This document shows, one piece after another, positions 42,348-50,514 of a DNA stretch of 64,000 nucleotides. A program made the position numbers and the translations under genes. The DNA is from Streptomyces antimycoticus (GTDB taxonomy: Bacteria > Actinomycetota > Actinomycetes > Streptomycetales > Streptomycetaceae), in NCBI RefSeq assembly GCF_005405925.1, contig NZ_BJHV01000001.1:10292001-10356000 (forward strand). The letters are read 5' to 3'. The number at the start of each line of letters is the position of its first letter. The stretch's first letter is position 1. The notes under the pieces are model-generated. The model did no database searches, was not told the origin of the DNA, and saw only the letters and a program-made list of their open reading frames with translations.

Positions 42348-43553
42348 TCAGGCGTGGGGCGGAACCGTGGCGACCGCGCCACCGTTGCGGGAGGATGCGA
42401 CGACCGCCTGGATGATCTCCATGGTTCGCAGCGCGTCGGCGAACGTGGCGCAGGCGGGCAGTGGTTCGGCGACCCCCGCCACCTGGTCGAGGAAGGCCCG
42501 GGCCTGGTAGGTGAACATCTCGGCGTTGCCGCCACCCACGCCCGGCGCCTCCATCGGGTAGCCGCCCGCGAAGTACGGCAGTTGCGGACCGGCGATGATG
42601 TGGCGTGCGCCCCGTGTGCGGGCCTCCGGCTGCGCGTCGTCGAAGAGGTACTCGGCCGGCCGGTGCTGGTCGAACGCGGCCCGGCCCCCCAGCCCCACGA
42701 CGTCGAAGGAGAGCCCGTTGGGCAGGCCGAAGGCGGTGCGCGACAGCGAGAAGGTGCCCACCAGACCGGACTCGAAGCGCGCGGTGAAGGACGCCGTGTC
42801 CTCGTTCTCGACCTCGCCCACCTCGTCCGAGACGGGCGCGGCGTTGTGCCCGACGACCGCGCCCAGCGGCAGGGGCCGCTTGGGGATCTGCGTCGACAGC
42901 GAGGCGCCCGAGACCGAGGCGATGGGCCCGGCGACGTACTCGGCGACATCGATGACATGCGCGCCGACGTCCCCCAATGCGCCGGAGCCGGGGCCGCCCT
43001 TGAACCGCCAGCTCAGCGGCCCGTTCGGATCGGTGGCGTAGTCGCACCAGTACCGGCCGCTGAACAGGCTGAGGTCGCCCAGCTCGCCACTTCGGACATG
43101 GTCACGGATCGCGGCGATGGCGGGGGAGCGCCGGAAGGTGTACCCGACGGCGGTGACGACATCGGCGGTGCGCTCGACCTCGGCCATCGCACGGGCGTCC
43201 GCGAGCGAGCCGGCCAGCGGCTTCTCGCACAGCACGTGTTTGCCCGCGGCGACGAGCGCCTCCGCGATCGGCCGGTGCAGGTCGTTGCCGACGACGATGC
43301 TGACGGCGTCGATGGACGGGTCCTCGACGACGGCCTCCCAGCTCGGGAGCGCCTTCTCGTACCCGTAGCGGCGGGCGGCGTCCTCACCGAGCTCGATGTT
43401 GGCGTCGGCGATCGCGGCCAGGCGGACCGGCGGCAGCCCGGCGCCGTAGACGGTGTTCACGTTGCGGTAGCCCGCGGCGTGGGTGCGGCCGGCCATTCCG
43501 GCCCCGATCACCGCCACGGAGAGGGGCTTGCCGGAGCTGGGGTGGGTGGGCAT
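42348..43553 (-). CDS. Gfo/Idh/MocA family oxidoreductase
   Basis: A 401-residue NAD(P)-dependent sugar/cyclitol dehydrogenase. The Rossmann motif is VAVIGAGMAGRTHAAGY and the conserved lysine motif is HVLCEKPLAGSLADARAM. GDVGAHVIDVAEYVAG carries the GxHxID-type substrate His. The frame is open to 43646, but that part lies upstream of the LacI operator and the probable promoter. The ATG at 43553 has GAAAGG at seven bases and gives the standard N-terminus. First gene of the LacI-controlled operon; its substrate is likely a sugar or inositol. Confidence 0.86.
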   Translation of the reverse strand: MPTHPSSGKPLSVAVIGAGMAGRTHAAGYRNVNTVYGAGLPPVRLAAIADANIELGEDAARRYGYEKALPSWEAVVEDPSIDAVSIVVGNDLHRPIAEALVAAGKHVLCEKPLAGSLADARAMAEVERTADVVTAVGYTFRRSPAIAAIRDHVRSGELGDLSLFSGRYWCDYATDPNGPLSWRFKGGPGSGALGDVGAHVIDVAEYVAGPIASVSGASLSTQIPKRPLPLGAVVGHNAAPVSDEVGEVENEDTASFTARFESGLVGTFSLSRTAFGLPNGLSFDVVGLGGRAAFDQHRPAEYLFDDAQPEARTRGARHIIAGPQLPYFAGGYPMEAPGVGGGNAEMFTYQARAFLDQVAGVAEPLPACATFADALRTMEIIQAVVASSRNGGAVATVPPHA

Positions 43554-43599
43554 ATGGATGCCTTTCACGGTGAGGGTCGGACTCCGGGGACGGCGCTCC

Positions 43600-43658
43600 T
43601 TAAAACGCTTTAAGAGCGGCTTGCGCAGTACGATGCCCGGGCTCAAATGTCATGTCAA
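43600..43658 (-). promoter_or_regulatory. Promoter and LacI operator of the oxidoreductase operon
   Basis: On the minus strand TTGACA (43658-43653), an 18-bp spacer and a weak -10 ATCGTA (43634-43629) are followed by the palindrome TTAAAGCGTTTTAA (43613-43600). The palindrome differs by one base from the perfect site at 43755. The operator lies just after the expected start of transcription, as in classical LacI-family repression. Confidence 0.7.
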
Positions 43659-43754
43659 TAGGTTGTCGCTACGCGATGACGCGGGTGTTTCCGCGGCGGC
43701 TACGAGGGATGCGCCGCCCGTGTCGAGGACCGCGGGAGGCCTTGAGGGGCAGCT

Positions 43755-43768
43755 TTAAAGCGCTTTAA
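43755..43768. promoter_or_regulatory. LacI-family operator upstream of the repressor gene
   Basis: TTAAAGCGCTTTAA is a perfect 14-bp palindrome with the central CG typical of LacI-family sites. It lies 75 bases before the repressor GTG and pairs with the near-identical site at 43600-43613, 155 bp away. Confidence 0.8.
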
Positions 43769-43842
43769 GTCCCTGGTACTATCGGCGCGTTTCCTGGGGG
43801 TGTCAAGGGTGTTGCCCGAGGAGATGGCCGCGGGAGGTATCA

Positions 43843-44874
43843 GTGGATGACGTCGGTTCCGAGCGCTACCGAAGTGGCGCGGACAAGCGCCCCCGGCTGG
43901 AGGACGTGGCCGCCCGGGTGGGGCTGTCCACGGCGTCGGTGTCCCTGGTCCTGCGTGGTGTGCCCGGCCCCAGCGAACGCACACGGCAGCGCGTCCTGAA
44001 GGCCGCCGCCGACCTCGGCTACCAGGCGGACCGCACCGCCAGCCTGCTGGCCAGCAGGCGCACCCGGCTGCTCGGCGTGATGGTCGACATCCACAGCCCG
44101 TTCCATGCCGAGCTGGTCGAGCACCTGCACGCGGCCGCCGAGGAGGTCGGTTACGACCTCGTCCTCAGCACGCAGACCCGCACCCGCGACGAGCACACCG
44201 CCGTCGAAACCCTGCTGGCCTTTCGCAGCGAGGCCCTGATCCTGCTCGGCCCGACCGCCCCCGCCGACACGCTCGCCGCCCTCGACCGCAAGGCCCCCGT
44301 GATCGCCGTCGGCCGCCGGATCGCCGACGCCGAGCTGGACGTCGTCCGCACCGCCGACGACGACGGTGTGAGCCAGACCGTCGACCATCTGGTCGGCCTC
44401 GGCCACCGCGCGATCGTCTACGTGGACGGGGGCAAGGGCGTCATCGCCACCGACCGGCGCCGCGGCTACCGTACGGCCATGCGCCGCCATGGCCTCGGCG
44501 CGCACATCCGGATCCTGCACGGCGACAACACCGAAGCGGCCGGTGAGCGCGCCGCTCGCCACCTCCTCGACAGCGGCAAGCTGCCCACCGCGGTCGTGGC
44601 CTTCAACGACCAGTGCGCCATCGGTGTTCTGGCCGCCCTCTCCCGCGCGGACATCGCCGTCCCGGGCGAGGTGTCGGTGGCCGGTTACGACGACGACACG
44701 CTCTCCCGGCTCAGTTGCTTCGACCTGACCACCGTCAGCCAGAACGCGCGGGAGCAGGCGCGGCAGTCGGTGGCCGCGGCCGTCGAACGCCTCGACCAGG
44801 GCCGCACCGAGCCCCGCGAGGTCGTTCTCCCGCCTCGTCTCGTCGTACGCGGCAGCACGGCCGGTCCGGCCTGA
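43843..44874 (+). CDS. LacI family transcriptional repressor
   Basis: A 343-residue repressor. The HTH and hinge are RLEDVAARVGLSTASVSLVL, RGVPGPSERTRQRVLKAAADLGY and a hinge ending in LLASRRTRLLGV. A periplasmic-binding-like sensor domain follows (VAFNDQCAIGVLAAL, VPGEVSVAGYDDDTLSRLS). The GTG start has GGAGGT in front (AGGAGATGGCCGCGGGAGGT). It is divergent from the Gfo/Idh/MocA operon, with two matching palindromes between. The inducer is probably the sugar or cyclitol that the operon degrades. Confidence 0.88.
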   Translation: MDDVGSERYRSGADKRPRLEDVAARVGLSTASVSLVLRGVPGPSERTRQRVLKAAADLGYQADRTASLLASRRTRLLGVMVDIHSPFHAELVEHLHAAAEEVGYDLVLSTQTRTRDEHTAVETLLAFRSEALILLGPTAPADTLAALDRKAPVIAVGRRIADAELDVVRTADDDGVSQTVDHLVGLGHRAIVYVDGGKGVIATDRRRGYRTAMRRHGLGAHIRILHGDNTEAAGERAARHLLDSGKLPTAVVAFNDQCAIGVLAALSRADIAVPGEVSVAGYDDDTLSRLSCFDLTTVSQNAREQARQSVAAAVERLDQGRTEPREVVLPPRLVVRGSTAGPA

Positions 44875-44982
44875 GCGGGCGGCTCCATTCGTTGGCACCG
44901 TCGGGGCCGACCGCTCACCGGCGAGCGACGCGCCGGCGGAAATTCCCTACCGTGGTGGCCCGAATGGGCGGAGACTCCTCTC

Positions 44983-45690
44983 ATGGCAGACATGGGGGCG
45001 TTCCGGGAAGCGGTCATCGCGTGGGCGGCCGGTGGACCCGGGGACCGCGCCCGCGAACTGGCCACGCGGCTGCCCGTCCGGGCGGCCGTCCTGCTCGAAG
45101 GGCCGAGCGATGTCGCAGCGGTCGGCGCACTGGCCGCGAGTCGCGGACGGAACCTGGCGGCCGAGGGAGTCTGTGTCCTGTCGATGGGCGGTGCGATGAG
45201 TGTCGGGCGCTTCGCCCGCCTCCTCGGGCCATCCGGCCTGGGTCTTCGCCTCACGGGACTGTGCGACGAGGCGGAGCGCGGCTACTACGCGCGCGGCTTG
45301 GAGCGGGCCCATGCGGCACAGTTCAGTGCGGCACAGCCCAGTGCGGCGCGGTCCAACGCAGCACAGTCCAACGCAGCGCAGCCCCATGCGGCACAGCCCG
45401 ATCCAGCACAGCGACGGATCTTCGTCTGCGCGGTGGATCTGGAGGACGAGCTCATCCGCGCGCTGGGCGTGACCCGGGTGGAGGAGCTTGTCCGTGCGGA
45501 GGGCGACCTGCGTGCCCTGCAGACCTTCCTGCGCCAGCCCGCACAGCGGGGCCGCAGCTCACAGCAGCAGTTGCGGCGCTTCCTCGGCACGAAGAAGGGG
45601 CGCAAGATCCACTACGCCCGCGTCCTCGCCGAGGCCCTCGACCCTGCCCGCATGCCCGCTCCGCTCGACGGCCTGCTCACCAGCCTCTGA
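44983..45690 (+). CDS. Stand-alone OLD-type TOPRIM domain protein
   Basis: A 235-residue protein. VLLEGPSDVAAVGALAASRG carries the TOPRIM glutamate (EGxSD), GLCDEAE the first acidic pair and VDLEDELIRALG the second (DxE). SMGGAMSVGRFARLL lies between. This is the nuclease/transferase core of OLD-family ATP-dependent endonucleases, but no ATPase domain is present in the gene or next to it. Between residues about 110 and 143 there is a run of AAQxx pentapeptides from a DNA tandem repeat. It may cleave or nick nucleic acid, or serve as a nucleotidyl transferase/hydrolase. No partner is in sight. Confidence 0.7.
   Translation: MADMGAFREAVIAWAAGGPGDRARELATRLPVRAAVLLEGPSDVAAVGALAASRGRNLAAEGVCVLSMGGAMSVGRFARLLGPSGLGLRLTGLCDEAERGYYARGLERAHAAQFSAAQPSAARSNAAQSNAAQPHAAQPDPAQRRIFVCAVDLEDELIRALGVTRVEELVRAEGDLRALQTFLRQPAQRGRSSQQQLRRFLGTKKGRKIHYARVLAEALDPARMPAPLDGLLTSL
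45313..45411 (+). repeat. 15-bp in-frame tandem repeat in the TOPRIM gene
   Basis: About 6.6 diverged copies of a 15-base unit (first GCGGCACAGTTCAGT, next GCGGCACAGCCCAGT), encoding AAQ-x-x pentapeptides. The copies differ at scattered positions, so the array is older than the one at 14965. It falls between the two acidic TOPRIM motifs, where a surface loop would be tolerated. Confidence 0.88.
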
Positions 45691-45707
45691 CCGCCGGGCC
45701 GACGACG

Positions 45708-45746
45708 AGTGCCACCGCACGGACCTCCGGTCCGCGCGGTGGCACT
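45708..45746. terminator. Strong bidirectional hairpin terminator
   Basis: AGTGCCACCGC-A-CGGACC (45708-45725) pairs with GGTCCG-C-GCGGTGGCACT (45729-45746) around a three-base loop; one internal mismatch in 18 pairs. It lies between the converging TOPRIM gene and cchA, 18 bases after the former stop. Confidence 0.85.
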
Positions 45747-45787
45747 GTCCTCTCGGGACAAGGGGGTTGCGGCCGTGGGTTGCCGCG

Positions 45788-46735
45788 TCAGGGACGGCTG
45801 GTCAGGTAGCCGCCCATGGAGGTGAAGTACTCCGTGGCGGCCATCTCATGGCCGTCCTCGGTCCGTACGCGTGTGATGGCCAGGCCGTGGTTGCGGCCGG
45901 TGCGGGCGTCGGCTCCGGCGACGATCACCACGCCGTCGCCCTCGCGGTAGAAGATGCGGCCCGGAGTGCCGCCGTACCGGCCCTGGGACACCACCGCGGC
46001 CAGGATTTCGAGGCGCTTGCCCTTATGGAAGGCGTAGGTGCTGGGGTACGGCTCGGACTGGGCGCGGACCAGGCGTTCGAGGTCCTCCGCGGGCCAGGTC
46101 CAGTCGATGCGGATGTCCTCGATGGACCGCTTGTGGAAGAAGCTGGCCTGGGACCGGTCCTGCTTGGTGAACTCCGTCTGCCCGGAGGCGATGAGGTCGA
46201 GCGCTCCGATGGTGACCGGGGCGATGAGGTCGACGGTCTTGTGAAAGAGGTCGGTGGCGGTGTCGGCCGGTCCGACCGGAACCGCCTCCTGACGGACGAT
46301 GTCGCCCGCGTCCAGTTCGTCGTTCATCATGTGCGCGGTGACGCCCACTTCGGGCTCGCCGTTGATCAGGGCCCAGATCAGCGGGGAGAAGCCGGCGTAC
46401 TTCGGCAGCAGTGAGTCATGGACGTTCAGCGTGCCGCGGCGGGGCAGGTCGAAGATGCGCGGGGGGATCCACGTCCGCCAGTTGTTCGCCACGATGATGT
46501 CCGGGTCGGCCTCCTTGAGGCGCTGGAACAACTCGTCGTCGTCGGGGCGGTTGCGGATCAGCACCGGGACGCCGTGCTCTTCGGCGAGGTCGGCGACGGA
46601 GTCGCTCCAGATCTTCTCGTACGCGTGCTCGCTCTTGGGGTGCGTAACGACGAGTACCACGTCGTGCTCGGAGTCCAGGAGGGCTTGCAGGGTGCGGTGC
46701 CCCCAGGTCTGGTAACCGAACATGACGACCCGCAT
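45788..46735 (-). CDS. cchA: N5-hydroxyornithine formyltransferase (coelichelin, CchA)
   Basis: A 315-residue methionyl-tRNA-formyltransferase-like enzyme. The catalytic region is IIVANNWRTWIPPRIFDLP with the Asn, then the HxSLLPKYxGxSP motif as NVHDSLLPKYAGFSPLIWAL, and a C-terminal OB-like domain. It uses 10-formyl-tetrahydrofolate to formylate delta-N-hydroxyornithine for the siderophore. It is divergent from the ornithine monooxygenase gene, with one iron box on each side of the gap. This is the same arrangement as the coelichelin locus of S. coelicolor. Confidence 0.88.
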   Translation of the reverse strand: MRVVMFGYQTWGHRTLQALLDSEHDVVLVVTHPKSEHAYEKIWSDSVADLAEEHGVPVLIRNRPDDDELFQRLKEADPDIIVANNWRTWIPPRIFDLPRRGTLNVHDSLLPKYAGFSPLIWALINGEPEVGVTAHMMNDELDAGDIVRQEAVPVGPADTATDLFHKTVDLIAPVTIGALDLIASGQTEFTKQDRSQASFFHKRSIEDIRIDWTWPAEDLERLVRAQSEPYPSTYAFHKGKRLEILAAVVSQGRYGGTPGRIFYREGDGVVIVAGADARTGRNHGLAITRVRTEDGHEMAATEYFTSMGGYLTSRP

Positions 46736-46773
46736 GGGGTTCCTCCTCGAAGCAGGGGATGGCCGGGTGCAAG

Positions 46774-46792
46774 TAAAGCAAGGCTTACCTTA
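46774..46792. promoter_or_regulatory. Iron box (DmdR/IdeR type) near cchA
   Basis: TAAAGCAAGGCTTACCTTA agrees at 13 of 19 positions with the consensus TTAGGTTAGGCTCACCTAA used by DmdR1/IdeR-type Fe(II) repressors. It is 39 bases before the cchA ATG. Confidence 0.65.
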
Positions 46793-46867
46793 GTCCGCAA
46801 CGGGCGTATGTAGTGGCGCAGTTGGCGACGCGATGGCCTGATCCGTCCTATCGACAGGCTCGCGGGT

Positions 46868-46886
46868 TTAGCTTAGGCTCACCTAA
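46868..46886. promoter_or_regulatory. Iron box (DmdR/IdeR type) upstream of cchB
   Basis: TTAGCTTAGGCTCACCTAA agrees with the DmdR/IdeR consensus at 18 of 19 positions, the best site in the window. It lies 87 bases before the cchB ATG in the gap between divergent cchA and cchB. Confidence 0.88.
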
Positions 46887-46972
46887 GTTTCGGTGGACAT
46901 GCCGCTTCATCGGCCTGCCCACCGCGGCTTCCCCACGCCTGACAGGCGATTGCCCCGCACGATGGGAGTGAC

Positions 46973-48328
46973 ATGTCACAGGTTCTTCCTGGTGGCGCAT
47001 CAGTGGTCCACGACCTCATTGGCATCGGCTTCGGACCGTCCAATGTGGCCATGGCGATCGCACTCAGCGAGCACAACGCACGCGCCGCCGGGGGAGAGGA
47101 GATCAGCGCTCACTTCTTCGAGCAGCAGCCGCGCTTCGGCTGGCACCGAGGCATGCTGATCGACGACGCGACCATGCAGGTGTCCTTCCTCAAAGACCTG
47201 GTGACGCTGCGGAACCCGGCCAGTGAGTTCAGCTTCCTCTGCTATCTGAAGAGCAAGGGGCGGCTGATTGACTTCATCAACCACAAGAACCTCTTCCCGC
47301 TGCGGGTGGAGTTCCACGACTACTTCGAATGGGCCGCGGCCAAGGTCGGGGACATGGTCTCCTACGGCCATGAGGTCGTCGGCGTGGCGCCTGTCGTCCG
47401 CGACGGAGCCGTGGAGTACCTGGATGTGACGGTCCGGTCGGGGGAGGGGCTCGCGGTCCACCGCGCCCGCAACCTCGTCATCGGTACGGGGCTGCGTCCC
47501 CTCATGCCCGAGGGGGTGGAACGCGGTGACCGCGTCTGGCACACCTCTGAACTGCTGGCGAAGGCCGACGGCCTGGAAGGCACCTCACCCTCCCGGTTCA
47601 TCGTCGTGGGCGCCGGGCAGAGTGCCGCCGAGAACGTCGCCTACCTGCACCGCCGCTTCCCGGAGGCCGAGGTCTGCGCGGTCTTCTCCCGCTACGGCTA
47701 CAGCCCCGCGGACGACAGCGGTTTCGCCAACCGGATCTTCGACCCCGAGGCGGTCGACGAGTACTTCGCCGCGCCCGAGGACGTCAAGCGCCGGCTGATG
47801 GACTACCACGGGAACACCAACTACTCCGTGGTGGACATCGACCTGATCGACGACCTGTACCGGCAGATGTACCAGGAGAAGGTCCTCGGCGTGGAGCGGC
47901 TGCGCTTCCTCAACGTGTCCCGGCTCGCCGGTGTCAAGGAGACGGCGACGCAGGTCCGTACCACCGTGACGTCCCTCGTCACCGGCGAGGAGACGCTCCT
48001 GGACGCGGACGTGGTGGTCTTCGCCACCGGCTATAGCCCCGCCGACCCCCTCGGCCTCCTCGGCGAGGTCGCCGAGAGCTGCCTCCGTGACGACGAGGGC
48101 CGCATCCGCGTCGAGCGTGACTACCGCGTCGCGACGGATCCCGGGCTGCGCTGCGGTATCTATCTGCAGGGCGGTACGGAGCATACCCACGGCATCACCT
48201 CCTCCCTGCTGTCCAACACCGCGACCCGGGTCGGCGAGATCCTGGACTCGCTCATCGACCGGGGCGTCCCGTTCGCCTCCGACGGGGCCCGGCCGGTCGC
48301 CGACGGAGTCGGCAGCACCGCTCGCTAG
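46973..48328 (+). CDS. cchB: L-ornithine N5-monooxygenase (CchB)
   Basis: A 451-residue flavin N-hydroxylase. FAD motif GIGFGPSNVAMAIAL (about 17-31), substrate/FAD region MQVSFLKDLVTLRNP, NADPH motif VVGAGQSAAENVAYL (about 212-226) and the C-terminal ATGYSP motif are all present. It oxidises ornithine at N5 with NADPH and O2, the first dedicated step of hydroxamate siderophores. ATG 46973 gives the normal N-terminus. It heads the operon cchB-cchH under the iron box at 46868. Confidence 0.9.
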   Translation: MSQVLPGGASVVHDLIGIGFGPSNVAMAIALSEHNARAAGGEEISAHFFEQQPRFGWHRGMLIDDATMQVSFLKDLVTLRNPASEFSFLCYLKSKGRLIDFINHKNLFPLRVEFHDYFEWAAAKVGDMVSYGHEVVGVAPVVRDGAVEYLDVTVRSGEGLAVHRARNLVIGTGLRPLMPEGVERGDRVWHTSELLAKADGLEGTSPSRFIVVGAGQSAAENVAYLHRRFPEAEVCAVFSRYGYSPADDSGFANRIFDPEAVDEYFAAPEDVKRRLMDYHGNTNYSVVDIDLIDDLYRQMYQEKVLGVERLRFLNVSRLAGVKETATQVRTTVTSLVTGEETLLDADVVVFATGYSPADPLGLLGEVAESCLRDDEGRIRVERDYRVATDPGLRCGIYLQGGTEHTHGITSSLLSNTATRVGEILDSLIDRGVPFASDGARPVADGVGSTAR

Positions 48329-48347
48329 GGGGATGACGTACTGAGAC

Positions 48348-49406
48348 ATGGGCACGACTGCGATGGAACGCCCCTTGATCAGGGGCACAACAAAGGCCCG
48401 TCGGCGGCGGGTTGTGGGTCTGGGCACGCTGGTGGCGGTCCTGGTGATCGCGGCGGCGGTGTCGCTGGCCGTCGGTGCGCGCGCGCTGAGCCCCGCCGAG
48501 GTGTGGCACGGGTTGTTCGCGGCGCCGGACTCCGACCAGCGGCTCACCGAGATCAGGCTCATCGTGCGGACCGTGCGGATGCCCCGGACGGTGCTCGCGA
48601 TCGTGGCGGGCATCGCGCTGGGGGTCGGCGGGGCGCTGATCCAGGGGTACACGCGGAATCCGATCGCCGACACGGGCTTGCTGGGGGTGAACTCCGGCGC
48701 CTCGTTCGCCGTGGTGTCGGTGATCGCCGTGTTCGGGTTCGCCGACCCGTTCCAGTACGTCTGGTTCGCCTTCCTGGGGGCGGCGGGCTCCGGTGTCGTG
48801 GTGTTCGGACTGGCGAGCATCGGCCGAGGGGCCGGCAACCCGCTGACGCTCGCACTGGCCGGGCAGGGGATCACCGTGTTCCTGGCGGCGATGACCACGG
48901 CGGTCGCGCTCTCGGACCAGGCGTCGCTGAACGCGCTGCGGTTCTGGAACGCGGGCTCCGTGGCCGGTGTCGGATTCGACGTCATCTGGCCGGTCGCCCT
49001 GTTCATCGCGGTCGGGCTGGTGTTGGCGGTGACCACGCTGCCCGCCCTCAACCTGCTCAACCTGGGTGACGATGTGGCGCGGGGGCTGGGCGTGAACATC
49101 GCGCTGAGCCGGACCATCGGCATCGCCGCCATCACCCTGCTGGCGGGCGCGGCGACGGCGGCGTGCGGCCCCATCGCGTTTCTCGGGCTCATGGTGGCCC
49201 ATGTGGCCCGGTATCTGACCGGGCCGGACTACCGCTGGCTGGTGCCGTACGCGGGTCTGCTCGGCGCCGTCGTCCTCCTGCTCTGCGACATCGTGGGGCG
49301 CCTGGTGGTGCGGCCGGGCGAGTTGGACGCGGGTGTGGTCGTGGCTCTGCTGGGCGCCCCGTTCTTCGCGGCTCTGGTATGGCTCGGAAAGTTCAAGGGC
49401 GCATGA
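48348..49406 (+). CDS. cchC: Fe-siderophore ABC importer permease (CchC)
   Basis: A 352-residue FecCD-type permease with about nine to ten helices. Motifs are RMPRTVLAIVAGIALGVGGALIQGYTRNPIAD (in part GGALIQGYTRNPIAD) and GPIAFLGLMVAHVARYLTGPDYR, the cytoplasmic EAA-like coupling segment. It forms a heterodimeric channel with CchD, energised by CchE. It begins 19 bases after the cchB stop and overlaps cchD by ATGA. Confidence 0.88.
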   Translation: MGTTAMERPLIRGTTKARRRRVVGLGTLVAVLVIAAAVSLAVGARALSPAEVWHGLFAAPDSDQRLTEIRLIVRTVRMPRTVLAIVAGIALGVGGALIQGYTRNPIADTGLLGVNSGASFAVVSVIAVFGFADPFQYVWFAFLGAAGSGVVVFGLASIGRGAGNPLTLALAGQGITVFLAAMTTAVALSDQASLNALRFWNAGSVAGVGFDVIWPVALFIAVGLVLAVTTLPALNLLNLGDDVARGLGVNIALSRTIGIAAITLLAGAATAACGPIAFLGLMVAHVARYLTGPDYRWLVPYAGLLGAVVLLLCDIVGRLVVRPGELDAGVVVALLGAPFFAALVWLGKFKGA

Positions 49407-50473
49407 ACGGGACAGATGTGAAGCGATCGGTGGCGCCGGTGGCGCCGGGCGTGCGGCTCGGCCAGGTGTCGTTCGTATGGCGGCCCTGGCTTGTCTGCGT
49501 CACGCTGCTGCTGGCGGCGGCCACCTTCCTGGTGTTCTGCCTGTCCATCGGCGTCGGTGACTTCCCCATCGGGCTGTCCCGGGTGATCGCCACGATCTTC
49601 GGCGGGGGTGAGCGGGTCGACGAGTTCGTGATTATGGACTTGCGGATGCCGCGCGCCCTGGCCGGGCTCGTCGTGGGGATCGCGCTGGGGGTGTCCGGTG
49701 CGCTGACGCAGTCCATCGCCCGCAATCCGCTGGCGAGCCCGGACATTCTGGGGATCACCGGGGGCGCCGGCGCGGTCTCGGTGTTCCTGGTGACGGTGTC
49801 GGGCGGGACCGCCGCGGCGGTCGTGAGCGCCGTGGGTCTGTCCTCGGCAGCGCTCGCGGGCGGTCTCGGCACGGGACTGCTGGTGTACTTCCTGGCGTGG
49901 CGGCGCGGGATCGACGGCTTCCGGCTCATCCTCATCGGCATCTCGGTGAGCGCCATGATGGAGGCGATCACGACATGGCTGCTGGTCACGGCCGATATCA
50001 AGGATGTGGCCCGGGCCCAGGCATGGCTGGTCGGCTCGCTGGACAACCGCTCGTGGAGCGAGGTCCGGGTGGCGCTGTGGTGCACGCTCGTCCTCCTGGC
50101 CGTCGTGTTCTGTGTCGCGTTCCAGTTCAAGCCAATGCACTTGGGCGACGAGGTCGCCGCGGGCCTGGGCGTCCGGTACGCGATGGTGCGGGCGGTCCTG
50201 CTGCTGTGCGCGGTCCTGCTGGCCGCTGTGGGGGTGAGCGCGGCGGGCCCGGTCCCGTTCGTCGCGCTGGTGGCGCCGCAGGTGGCGATGCGTCTGGCGA
50301 GGTGCCCTACGCCGCCGATGGTGGCCTCCGGCATGGTGGGAGCGTTGCTGCTGATCGGTGCGGACCTGGTCGCGCGCACGGCGCTGCCGATCTCCCTCCC
50401 GGTCGGTGTGGTCACCGCCGCGATCGGCGGCCCCTTCCTCGTCTATCTGCTGGTGCGGGCGAATCTCAAATAG
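49403..50473 (+). CDS. cchD: Fe-siderophore ABC importer permease (CchD)
   Basis: A 356-residue FecCD-type permease, partner of CchC. It has the same family landmarks: MPRALAGLVVGIALGVSGAL, SIARNPLASPDILG, and GPVPFVALVAPQVAMRLAR near the C-terminus. A long frame continues upstream to 49163, but the ATG at 49403 overlaps the cchC stop and gives a normal start. Confidence 0.88.
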   Translation: MNGTDVKRSVAPVAPGVRLGQVSFVWRPWLVCVTLLLAAATFLVFCLSIGVGDFPIGLSRVIATIFGGGERVDEFVIMDLRMPRALAGLVVGIALGVSGALTQSIARNPLASPDILGITGGAGAVSVFLVTVSGGTAAAVVSAVGLSSAALAGGLGTGLLVYFLAWRRGIDGFRLILIGISVSAMMEAITTWLLVTADIKDVARAQAWLVGSLDNRSWSEVRVALWCTLVLLAVVFCVAFQFKPMHLGDEVAAGLGVRYAMVRAVLLLCAVLLAAVGVSAAGPVPFVALVAPQVAMRLARCPTPPMVASGMVGALLLIGADLVARTALPISLPVGVVTAAIGGPFLVYLLVRANLK

Positions 50474-50514
50474 ATGGCAATACAGTTCAGGCAGACCTCA
50501 ATACAGGGGGACTT

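Noticed and set aside
39016..43047. Minus-strand frame of 1343 codons across larC and the sugar operon
   Set aside because: It crosses real genes on both strands and does not follow the frame of any of them; no protein family is visible.
43554..43646. N-terminal extension of the Gfo/Idh/MocA protein
   Set aside because: It would contain the LacI operator and the basic, low-similarity stretch KRFKERRPR; the ATG at 43553 has a ribosome site.
45313..45411. Tandem repeats as a CRISPR array
   Set aside because: Units are 15 bp without spacers and lie in frame inside a gene.
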